From Micromonospora solifontis (GTDB lineage: Bacteria > Actinomycetota > Actinomycetes > Mycobacteriales > Micromonosporaceae), in NCBI RefSeq assembly GCF_003725545.1, contig NZ_RJLN01000036.1:1-56314 (forward strand): DNA of 56,314 bases. The letters are read 5' to 3'. The translations under genes and the position numbers were made by a program. Below, piece by piece: positions 42,897 to 50,569 of this stretch. The notes under the pieces are model-generated. The model saw nothing but the letters and a program-made list of their open reading frames with translations. It had not been told where the DNA came from and ran no database searches. Every line of letters starts with the position of its first letter. Position 1 is the stretch's first letter.

Positions 42897-44852
42897 CTAC
42901 CGCGGTACGGCCCGGAACCACGCCTCCCGGTCAGCCGGGTCGGGTCCGCGCCGGTACACCGTCGGTGGGTCCGCACCGGCGACCGACGCGTAGTGGTCGA
43001 AGTCGGTGGTCAGGACGGCCTCGCCCCCGGTGAGGTCGGGAAGAGCGGCGACGAGCTGCGGCACCCGCGAGGACGGCAGGGTGCCGCCCACCTCGAGGTA
43101 CCCGCCGGCGGCGGCGGTGTCGTGGACCACCGCGCCCAGCCGGCCGAGCAGCGCCAGCACCGTCTCCACGGTGTGCTGCGGAAGGTTGACCTCGAACCGC
43201 TCGATCGGCTGGCACACCCGGGTACCGGCCCGACGCAGCGCCGCGGCGACCACGACCGGGGCGAGATTGCGGAAGTCCGCCGCCACCGTCGAGATCGACT
43301 TGTCGAACTTCTGGTGTGGCCTGCTCTGCCGGGGCCAGTACTGGGAGGACGTCATGGTGACCGTGCAGTCGGTGACCGGCCAGCCGTGCGGTCCCTGCCG
43401 AAGCGCCGCCCGCACGCCCTCCTCGGTGGCGGCGACGAATGCCGGCGGCAGTCGGCCTGGTTCGACCCCGGGACGGAAGTCGATGCCGTGCCCGACCGGG
43501 GCGGCCGCGATCCGCAGCCCGAGCCCGGCCAGGTACGGGTTGCCGCGCTCGTGCACCCGCTCCTCAGCGGCTCCGGTGCCGGCCACCCGTTCGATGCAGG
43601 CCGTCAGCGTTCCGGAGAACCGCACCCGGACGCCGTACCGGTCCGCCATCAGGGCGGCGAGCACCTCCTTCTGGACCTCGCCGTGCAACCGGATCACCGC
43701 CTGCGCCTGCTGCTCGTCGAGCCGCAGGTCCACCAGCGGATCCTCGTCAGCCAGCTCGGCCAGGCCGGCGAACATCGCCAGGCGCTGGTCCGGGTCGACG
43801 GGCTCCACCAGCGCCTGCCTGGTGGGCGGCGGGAACCGGTAGACGTGCCGCCGCGGCGGGTCCCCGATGTGCTGGCCGATCCGGGCCGACAGCCCGCGCA
43901 CCGCGGCGATCTGGCCGGCGGCCACCGAGGGGCGCACCAGGACGCCGGCGGGCTCGATGACGGCGATCTGGGTCACCGTCTGCGGGCGGGGTCCGCCGAG
44001 CCGCACCCGATCCCGTACCCGGAGGCTCCCGGACCACACCCGCAGCCAGGCACGCCGGCCATGGCCGTCCCGGTCGACGGCGAAGACCGTACCCGTCAGT
44101 GGACCGTCCCGCTCCGGGCCGCGCGGCAACAGCTGGGCGAGAAGGTGGCAGAGCTGCCGTACGCCGGCCCCGGTGATGGCCGAGCCGCACGCCACCGGGG
44201 TGAGCTCGGCGCGGCGCACCGCGTTCCGGATCGCCCGCCGGACGTCGCGGACGCGGACCGGCTCGTCCGTCAGCCACCGCGCCGCTACCGCGTCGTCGAC
44301 CTCCGCCACCGCCTCCACCACCGGTTCGGTGTCGAGGCCGACGGCGCGCACCCGGGCGTCGGGCCCGCCCTGGCCGGTGACCGCGGTGAGGATGACCGGG
44401 CGCGCCCCGAGCCGCTGGCGTACCTGGGTCGTCACCCGGTCGACGTCGGCACCCCGGCGGTCCACCTTGTTGAGGAAGAGCACCGTCGGTACGCCGATGC
44501 GGCGCAGCGCCCGCCAGATGGCGACGGTCTGCGGCTGCACGCCCTCCACACTCGACAGCACGAGCACGGCGGCATCCAGCACGGCCAGCGACCGCTCGAC
44601 CTCCGCGATGAAATCGGGGTGGCCGGGGGTGTCCAGCAGGTTGATGGTCAGATCGCCGATGGCGATCGACGTGACGGCCGCCCGGATGGTGATGCCGCGC
44701 CGGCGCTCCAGCTCCATCGAGTCGGTGCGCGTCGTGCCGGCGTCGACGCTCCCCGGCTGGGAAACGGCACCGGCCTCGTAGAGCAGGCGTTCGGTCAGGC
44801 TGGTCTTGCCAGCGTCAACATGGGCGACGATTCCAAGGTTCAACAACGCCAA
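42897..44852 (-). CDS. Tetracycline-resistance-type ribosomal protection GTPase (TetM/OtrA-like)
   Basis: 651 aa, an EF-G paralogue. G1 A-H-V-D-A-G-K-T-S-L, switch R-G-I-T-I, G3 D-T-P-G-H, G4 N-K-V-D. A C-terminal S-T-V-A-A-D-F-R-N-L-A-P-V-V block matches the TetM family tip/domain IV region. These proteins dislodge tetracycline from the ribosome. TTG at 44852 gives the family N-terminus (L-L-N-L-G-I-V-A-H) with GGAG seven bases upstream; an upstream TTG at 44879 has none. No tetracycline cluster is in the window, so it is either intrinsic resistance or a relative with another role. Confidence 0.88.
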   Translation of the reverse strand: MALLNLGIVAHVDAGKTSLTERLLYEAGAVSQPGSVDAGTTRTDSMELERRRGITIRAAVTSIAIGDLTINLLDTPGHPDFIAEVERSLAVLDAAVLVLSSVEGVQPQTVAIWRALRRIGVPTVLFLNKVDRRGADVDRVTTQVRQRLGARPVILTAVTGQGGPDARVRAVGLDTEPVVEAVAEVDDAVAARWLTDEPVRVRDVRRAIRNAVRRAELTPVACGSAITGAGVRQLCHLLAQLLPRGPERDGPLTGTVFAVDRDGHGRRAWLRVWSGSLRVRDRVRLGGPRPQTVTQIAVIEPAGVLVRPSVAAGQIAAVRGLSARIGQHIGDPPRRHVYRFPPPTRQALVEPVDPDQRLAMFAGLAELADEDPLVDLRLDEQQAQAVIRLHGEVQKEVLAALMADRYGVRVRFSGTLTACIERVAGTGAAEERVHERGNPYLAGLGLRIAAAPVGHGIDFRPGVEPGRLPPAFVAATEEGVRAALRQGPHGWPVTDCTVTMTSSQYWPRQSRPHQKFDKSISTVAADFRNLAPVVVAAALRRAGTRVCQPIERFEVNLPQHTVETVLALLGRLGAVVHDTAAAGGYLEVGGTLPSSRVPQLVAALPDLTGGEAVLTTDFDHYASVAGADPPTVYRRGPDPADREAWFRAVPR

Positions 44853-45068
44853 GGCAGAGCTCCACGGTAGGACGGTCAAGGGTCCGAAGCGTGGAAGCTG
44901 CTCGCATTGTCACTCCTCGTCGCGGTCGTTGCGGACGTATGCCCTCCCCGGTGGCGTACCGCGGCGAGCGGTCTCCAGCCTCACACCGGCCGCCGCGAGG
45001 GCGCCACCGAATTCGGCGTCTCGATGGCGCGTGGGGTGGTGCGGCGCAATCTCCGGCACCGACCTTCA

Positions 45069-45095
45069 TATCGATAATCTTGATTTGATATTGCC
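45069..45095. promoter_or_regulatory. AT-rich imperfect inverted repeat before the CBM2 gene
   Basis: ATATC (45069-45073) and GATAT (45089-45093) flank an AT-rich core unlike the surroundings, 24 bp before the CBM2 gene start. Probably promoter or operator. The half-site TCGATAA recalls the LacI-like palindrome at 9092. The rest of 44853-45116 shows nothing definite. Confidence 0.35.
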
Positions 45096-45116
45096 CGGTT
45101 GCTACCGTCCGGCGTT

Positions 45117-46199
45117 ATGACGGTGTCGAGACGAGTGGCTCTGACCGGGGTGGCCGTCAGCGCGGTGGTCCTCGCGGTGACGACCCCGATGATGGCCGGT
45201 AGCGCAGCAACCGTTCCCCCGTCGGCGGGCGGGTGCAGCGCCACGGCACACATCGACTCGGCGTGGGGCAGCGGGCCGACCGGCGGCGAGATCGTCACCG
45301 TCACGGTCGTCAACACGTCGGCGAAGGCCGCCGCGACCTGGACGGTGAGCTGGACGCTCGGAAGCGGGCAGCGAATCGTGTCGGCCTGGAACGCGACGGT
45401 CTCCACGTCGGGCAGCACGGCTACCGCGGTCAACGCGGGTTACAACGGGTCGCTGAACCCGGGCGCGTCGACGACGTTCGGCATGCAGCTCGCCGGCACC
45501 GGCCCGGCGCCGGTGCTCAGCTGCGGCAACGACGCCGCGCCGCCGGCATCCGGGTCGCCGAGCGTGACACCGCCAGCCGGTGCCGACGTGGCGGTCACCG
45601 CGGCCGACAACGGCACCACGATCACCCTCTTCGTCGGGCAGACCCTCGGCGTCGCCCTGCCCGCCGACTACCGGCCGCCCACGGTCTCCGGCGTGGCTCT
45701 GGCGCAGCAGTCCAGCACCGGCGGGTACCCGACCGGGCAGCCGGTCTCGGCGTTGTACCGCGCGGTCGCAGCCGGCACCTCGGACCTGACCTCGCAGACC
45801 GACAACGCGTGTCACTACACCACGCCGCCGTGCGCGGCACCGGTGGCGCTGTGGCTGGTGCACGTCAACGTCCTCTCGGCCCCGAGCGGTACCGGGCAGA
45901 CCGTCACCGTCACGCAGACCGACAACGCGCGCACCGTCGCGCTGCGCGTCGGCGACACCCTGGAGGTCAGCCTGCCGAGCATGTACACGCCGCCCACCGT
46001 CGCGCCGAGCGGTCCCCTGGTCCGCAGCGACCTCACCGGCGGCTACCCGACCGGCCAACCCCTGCTCGTCCGCTACGTGGCCGTCGCGGCCGGCCAGGCC
46101 GACGTCTCGACGATCAGCGACGGGGGGTGTCTCCACCTGCCGACACCTTGCCCCTCGCCCCAGGTGAGGTGGGTGGTGCACGTGACGGTCACGGCCTGA
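45117..46199 (+). CDS. Secreted CBM2 protein with two tandem chagasin-like repeats
   Basis: 360 aa. Signal peptide to about residue 36; CBM2 cellulose-binding module about 40-138 with terminal cysteines and W-T-V-S-W-T-L-G-S-G; then a Pro/Ser linker and two repeats of about 95-100 residues. Each has D-N-x-x-x-x-x-L-x-V-G-x-T-L-x-V-x-L-P, P-P-T-V, T-G-G-Y-P-T-G-Q-P, Y-x-A-V-A-A-G, a Cys pair C-x(4-6)-P-C, and W-x-V-H-V. The pattern resembles inhibitor I42 (chagasin) Ig-like domains. No catalytic domain is present. It may be a cellulose-bound protease inhibitor or adhesin. Confidence 0.82.
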   Translation: MTVSRRVALTGVAVSAVVLAVTTPMMAGSAATVPPSAGGCSATAHIDSAWGSGPTGGEIVTVTVVNTSAKAAATWTVSWTLGSGQRIVSAWNATVSTSGSTATAVNAGYNGSLNPGASTTFGMQLAGTGPAPVLSCGNDAAPPASGSPSVTPPAGADVAVTAADNGTTITLFVGQTLGVALPADYRPPTVSGVALAQQSSTGGYPTGQPVSALYRAVAAGTSDLTSQTDNACHYTTPPCAAPVALWLVHVNVLSAPSGTGQTVTVTQTDNARTVALRVGDTLEVSLPSMYTPPTVAPSGPLVRSDLTGGYPTGQPLLVRYVAVAAGQADVSTISDGGCLHLPTPCPSPQVRWVVHVTVTA

Positions 46200-46253
46200 C
46201 CCCCGCTCGGCGCTGGACCTGCTCGGCACGATGGTGGGCCGGAACGTGGCCGG

Positions 46254-47393
46254 TCACGGCGTCCAGCGCACGCCCGGGTTCACCCGGCCGGACCAGTCGA
46301 AGAGGGCCATGTTGTCCCACTGGTTCCCGGTGCCGTTGATGTTGGCCGGGTCCCAGCCGTTACCGCTGATGGCGTACCAGGTCGGCTCCCAGTAGAAGAC
46401 ACCGATGGCCCCCGCGTTGCGGGCTGTGTTCTGGACCCAGTCGAACTCCTGCGCCTGCCCCGACCAACTCGCGCTGATGCCGTCACAGGTCGCGTCGCCG
46501 ACGGAGTTCGGCTCGCTGTCCGCATTGTTCCGGGTGAAGGGATACGCGGTCTCCACGATGACGACCGGCTTGCCGTAGCGGCCACGCAGGTCGACGATGT
46601 TGTTGTAGAGGTTCGACAGGGTCCCGTGCCACATGCAGTAGTACGACAGGGCGGTGATGTCCCACTGCACGCCCTGGGCGCGGATGCCGTCGTAGAACCA
46701 TCGGGCGTTGGCGTTGCTGTCGGCGTCGGCGGTGTGGATCATCACCGGAATGCCGCTGCCGCACGCCTTGGTCGCGTTGTAGCCCTGCTTCAGCAGGCTG
46801 GCCAGCGGAGCGAAGTTGTTGTTGACGACCTTGCCCTCGTCCCACAGCATTCCGACGTTGATCTCGTTGCCGATCTGGACACTGTCCGGTGTGGTGCCCT
46901 GCCAGCTGAGGCTGGAGCAGACGTCGTAGGTGAAGTTGTACACGTCGGTTCGAAGCTGGCTGAGGCTGTGGCCGGCCCAGGCGGTCGGCTTGTACTGCTT
47001 GCCGGGGTCGGCCCAGGTGTCGGAGTAGTGGAAGTCGATGAGCACCTTGAGGCCCTTCGCCTTGGCGGCCCTCGCCTGGGCCAACACCCTGGTCTTGTTG
47101 TTGTAGCCGCTGGCCGGGTTGTTCCAGACGCGCAGCCGGACGTAGTTGACGCCGACGGACTTCAGGATGTCCAGCGGGTCGCGGGCGACACCGCCGGCGT
47201 CGTAGTACTTCGCGCTCAGGTCCAGGCTGCGCTGCAGGGAGGAGACGTCAGCGCCCAGCATGCTGAGGGTGTTCGCGGCGGAGGCGGGCGCGGGCATGCC
47301 GCCGAGCGCGGCGGAGAGGGCCATGATGCCGGCCGTGACAGCCCGGATCAGGGCCCTGCGGCGATGGCGGAGTGTGGACGGAGTTGTTTTCAC
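46254..47393 (-). CDS. Secreted GH53 arabinogalactan endo-beta-1,4-galactanase
   Basis: 379 aa. Signal peptide to about residue 40 (A-S-A). GH53 TIM barrel: G-A-D-V-S-S-L, R-L-R-V-W-N-N-P, D-F-H-Y-S-D-T-W-A-D-P-G-K-Q, acid/base in Q-I-G-N-E-I-N, nucleophile in I-V-E-T-A-Y-P. It cuts beta-1,4-galactan of pectin side chains, complementing the arabinofuranosidases at the other end of the window. GTG 47393 with AAGGAG upstream is preferred over a longer frame without signal peptide. Confidence 0.93.
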   Translation of the reverse strand: MKTTPSTLRHRRRALIRAVTAGIMALSAALGGMPAPASAANTLSMLGADVSSLQRSLDLSAKYYDAGGVARDPLDILKSVGVNYVRLRVWNNPASGYNNKTRVLAQARAAKAKGLKVLIDFHYSDTWADPGKQYKPTAWAGHSLSQLRTDVYNFTYDVCSSLSWQGTTPDSVQIGNEINVGMLWDEGKVVNNNFAPLASLLKQGYNATKACGSGIPVMIHTADADSNANARWFYDGIRAQGVQWDITALSYYCMWHGTLSNLYNNIVDLRGRYGKPVVIVETAYPFTRNNADSEPNSVGDATCDGISASWSGQAQEFDWVQNTARNAGAIGVFYWEPTWYAISGNGWDPANINGTGNQWDNMALFDWSGRVNPGVRWTP

Positions 47394-47719
47394 GGCGCTC
47401 CTTCTCACAATGAGGGACGGGTCGGGAAGGAACCGAGCCGGATGGTCTCCCCATTGATCCCATCCGCGGGCTGCCGGACGGTCGTCGACCCCGGGTCGCG
47501 CAGCGGGAGCGAAACCGGCTGCCGCCGACTCGCACGCCCTCAAGCACACCACCGTAGGGCCAGGATCGCGACCCCAGCACGCTCAGCATCTGGGAAGTGA
47601 GGCGGGACCGGCAGCCCGACGACCCGCCCGGGCGGCTGACGGGTCACCCACCACGGGGCGGCTGACGGGCCGCGACGCCGGACCGCGGGGCGCCGCCTGG
47701 AGCGCGTACCCTGGGCCGC
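47394..47719. other. 326-bp non-coding region with a short direct repeat
   Basis: Divergent promoter space for GH53 and the CapA-like gene. GGCGGCTGACGGG occurs at 47631-47643 and 47657-47669 (26-bp spacing). No LacI-type palindrome like that at 9092 was seen. Confidence 0.5.
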
Positions 47720-48817
47720 GTGATCCGCAGGAGGGCGCTTACCTCGCTGGCGGCGCTGACGGCGATCGTGGTCGGCCTCGGTCCGGGTGGCTGCGCCGCC
47801 GGACCGGCCGCCTCGGCGCCGGTCTGGCACGGGGCCACGCCGGGTCCGACGTCGCGCGCCACCGGCACCGCGACGCCTGAGCCGCCCGCCGGGGTCGAGG
47901 TGCGGCTGGCCTTCGCCGGTGACGTCCATTTCACCGGCCGTACCCTGCGCCTGCTCGACGATCCGGAGACGGCCTTCGGGGCGATCGCGCCGACGCTACG
48001 CGACGCCGACGTCACGCTGCTGAACCTGGAGACGGCGGTGACCGACCGGGGCACCCCCCAGCCGAAGACGTACCACTTCCGGGCGCCGAAGACCGCCTTC
48101 GCGGCGCTGCGCGCAGCCGGGGTCGACGCGGTGTCGATCGCCAACAACCACATCCTGGACTACGGGCGGCAGGGGCTCTCGGACACCCTGGACGCCGCGA
48201 GGGAAGCCCGGTACCCGGTGTTCGGCGCGGGCCGCGACACCGACGCCGCGTATGCGCCGTGGCTCACCACCGTACGGGGGCTGCGGATCGCGGTGCTCGG
48301 CATGTCACAGGTGCACGACCTGGCCGGGTCGTGGCGGGCGACGGACACCCGGTCGGGGGTGGCGATGGCGTTCGATCCCGCCCGGGCCGCCGCCGCGGTG
48401 CGTTCGGCGCGGGAGCAGGCCGACCTGGTCATCGTCTTCATGCACTGGGGCGTGGAGGGCAATTCGTGCCCCAGTGGAGAGATGAGGACGTTCGCCCGAC
48501 GGCTGTCCGAGGCCGGCGCCGACATCGTGGTCGGCGCGCACGCGCACACGCTGCTCGCCGGCGGCTGGCTGGGCCAGACCTACGTGCACTACGGACTGGG
48601 CAACTTCCTCTGGTACGGCAGTTCGCACAGCACGGACTCCGGCGTGCTGACCCTGACCGTGCGCGACCGGGCGGTGGTCGACCGCCGGTTCGTTCCGGCG
48701 ACGGTCTCCGGCAATGGCCAGCCGGTGCCGGTCACCGGGGTTGGCAAGCAGCGCATCCTCGACAAGCTCGCCACCGCACAGCGGTGCACCGGCTTGGCGG
48801 CACAACGCCTCAGCTAG
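47720..48817 (+). CDS. CapA family secreted metallophosphatase-like protein
   Basis: 365 aa. N-terminal signal with a possible but weak lipobox (G-P-G-G-C), then the CapA/PGA_cap metallophosphatase-like fold: F-A-G-D-V-H-F, N-L-E-T-A-V-T, S-I-A-N-N-H-I-L-D-Y-G, F-M-H-W-G-V-E and V-G-A-H-A-H. Members take part in poly-gamma-glutamate capsule synthesis or have unknown roles. Single gene without the CapB/C partners. GTG start, apparently leaderless. Confidence 0.87.
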   Translation: MIRRRALTSLAALTAIVVGLGPGGCAAGPAASAPVWHGATPGPTSRATGTATPEPPAGVEVRLAFAGDVHFTGRTLRLLDDPETAFGAIAPTLRDADVTLLNLETAVTDRGTPQPKTYHFRAPKTAFAALRAAGVDAVSIANNHILDYGRQGLSDTLDAAREARYPVFGAGRDTDAAYAPWLTTVRGLRIAVLGMSQVHDLAGSWRATDTRSGVAMAFDPARAAAAVRSAREQADLVIVFMHWGVEGNSCPSGEMRTFARRLSEAGADIVVGAHAHTLLAGGWLGQTYVHYGLGNFLWYGSSHSTDSGVLTLTVRDRAVVDRRFVPATVSGNGQPVPVTGVGKQRILDKLATAQRCTGLAAQRLS

Positions 48818-48837
48818 CGGCCCGTGTCAGTCGTGGC

Positions 48838-48880
48838 GTCAGGGGCGTGTCAGGGGGGTGACAGGCCGGCTCCCGACAGT
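48838..48880 (+). promoter_or_regulatory. Three 11-bp-spaced heptamers plus -10-like box before the exporter ATPase
   Basis: GTCAGGG (48838), GTCAGGG (48849) and GACAGGC (48860) are separated by exactly 4 bp; a looser GTCAGTC is at 48826. GACAGT (48875-48880) begins 8 bp after the last repeat, the SARP promoter spacing, and would place transcription start at or next to the ATG at 48888 (leaderless). Confidence 0.65.
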
Positions 48881-48887
48881 TGGCCGC

Positions 48888-49829
48888 ATGACAACCTCAG
48901 CGATCGCGGCCTCGGGACTGCGTAAGGCGTACAAGGACAAGGTCGTGCTCGACGGCATCGATCTTGATGTCCCAGCGGGAACGGTGTTCTCCCTGCTCGG
49001 CCCGAACGGGGCGGGTAAGACGACGACGGTGAACGTGCTGACCACGTTGATGAGAGCCGACGGTGGGACGGCCCGGGTCGCCGGCCATGACGTCGTGACC
49101 GAGGCCAGGGCGGTGCGCGCGGCCATCGGCGTCACCGGCCAGTTCGCGGCGGTGGACGAGTTGCTGACGGGGCGGGAGAACCTGCAGCTGATGGCGGACC
49201 TGCACCGGGTCCCCGGCGACGGCGGCAAGCGGATCGTCGCGGAGCTGCTGGAACGCTTCGATCTGATGGAGTCGGCGCAGCAGCCCGCGTCGACCTACTC
49301 CGGGGGTATGCGCCGGAAGCTCGACCTCGCGATGACGCTCGTCGGCAACCCGAGGATCATCTTCCTGGACGAGCCAACGACCGGGCTGGACCCGCGCAGC
49401 CGCCGCACCATGTGGTCGATCATCCGTGACCTCGTCGCCGAGGGCGTGACCATCTTCCTCACCACCCAGTACCTCGAGGAAGCCGACCAGCTCGCCGACC
49501 GCATCGCGGTGCTCGACCAGGGTCGCCTGGTCGCGCAGGGCACTCCCGACGAGCTCAAACGCCAGATCCCCGGCACCCACGTCCGGCTCCGCTTCACCAC
49601 CGCCGCCGAACTCGACGCGGCCGCCCGGGTCCTCGCCGACTCGAAGCGGGACGACGAGGCACTGGTGCTGCGGCTGCCCAGCGATGGCGGCACGACGTCG
49701 CTGCGGGCGCTGCTGGACCGGCTCGACGAGTACTCGATCAGCGCCGAAGGGTTCTCCGTGCACACGCCCGACCTCGATGACGTCTTTCTCGCCCTGACGG
49801 GCCACACCACGGAGGTGGTCGCGAAATGA
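48888..49829 (+). CDS. DrrA-like ABC exporter ATPase
   Basis: 313 aa. Walker A G-P-N-G-A-G-K-T-T-T, signature Y-S-G-G-M-R-R-K-L-D, Walker B I-I-F-L-D-E-P-T-T-G-L-D-P-R, plus the C-terminal domain of daunorubicin-resistance ATPases ending L-D-D-V-F-L-A-L-T-G-H. Works with the DrrB-like permease that overlaps by 4 bp. Probably drug or metabolite export. Confidence 0.93.
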   Translation: MTTSAIAASGLRKAYKDKVVLDGIDLDVPAGTVFSLLGPNGAGKTTTVNVLTTLMRADGGTARVAGHDVVTEARAVRAAIGVTGQFAAVDELLTGRENLQLMADLHRVPGDGGKRIVAELLERFDLMESAQQPASTYSGGMRRKLDLAMTLVGNPRIIFLDEPTTGLDPRSRRTMWSIIRDLVAEGVTIFLTTQYLEEADQLADRIAVLDQGRLVAQGTPDELKRQIPGTHVRLRFTTAAELDAAARVLADSKRDDEALVLRLPSDGGTTSLRALLDRLDEYSISAEGFSVHTPDLDDVFLALTGHTTEVVAK

Positions 49830-50569
49830 AGTCCCCGTCGATCGTGATGCTGCGCCGCAACTTCAAGCACATCGCCCGGAACCCGACCACGGTGTTCAAC
49901 GCGGTCCTGATGCCGGTCGTGGTTATGTTGATGTTCGTCTACGTGTTCGGTGACGCGTTCAGCGTCGGCGTCGACTACGTCGACTACGCGACGCCGGGCC
50001 TGCTCCTGCTGGCCGTCTGCTACGGGCTGGGGTCCGTGGCGGTGTCCGTGAATTCCGACGTGACCAAGGGCATCATCAACCGGTTCAAGGTCATGGACGT
50101 CCCGCGCAGCGCGGTGCTGACCGGTCACGTCATCGCCAGTGTGCTGACCAACCTGCTCGCCGTCGCGGCGATCATCGGGGTCGCCTTCGCGCTGGGATTC
50201 AACCCGTCGGCGGGTTTCCTCGAGTGGCTCGGCGTGATCGGTGTCGTCGTACTGCTCAGCTTCGCGGCCGGCTGGCTCACGATCGCCATGGGACTGGCGG
50301 CGAAGTCCCCGGAGACGGCGGGTCTGGCCGCGGTGCCGCTGGTCATGCTCCCGTTCTTCAGCAGTGCGATCGCGCCGACGGACAAGATGGGCCCCGGCGT
50401 CCGGGAATTCGCGGAGTACCAGCCCTTCACGCCGATCATCGAAACGTTGCGCGGGCTGCTCAACGGCGCGCCGGCCGCCGGCGACGTGATCCCGGCCCTC
50501 GCCTGGTGCGTCGGGGTCGCTCTCGTCGGGTACCTGTGGGCGTCCTCCGCGTTCACGAAGCGAGCGTGA
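49826..50569 (+). CDS. DrrB-like ABC-2 exporter permease
   Basis: 247 aa, six helices, ABC-2 type. N-R-F-K-V-M-D-V-P-R-S-A-V-L and Y-Q-P-F-T-P-I-I-E-T-L-R-G-L-L match the DrrB/nodulation-type signature. Translationally coupled to the ATPase. Its end overlaps the convergent SARP gene by 17 bp. Confidence 0.92.
   Translation: MKSPSIVMLRRNFKHIARNPTTVFNAVLMPVVVMLMFVYVFGDAFSVGVDYVDYATPGLLLLAVCYGLGSVAVSVNSDVTKGIINRFKVMDVPRSAVLTGHVIASVLTNLLAVAAIIGVAFALGFNPSAGFLEWLGVIGVVVLLSFAAGWLTIAMGLAAKSPETAGLAAVPLVMLPFFSSAIAPTDKMGPGVREFAEYQPFTPIIETLRGLLNGAPAAGDVIPALAWCVGVALVGYLWASSAFTKRA

Noticed and set aside
47631..47669. Two copies of GGCGGCTGACGGG as a regulatory array
   Set aside because: Only two copies, 26 bp apart, in GC-rich spacer; too little to call an operator.
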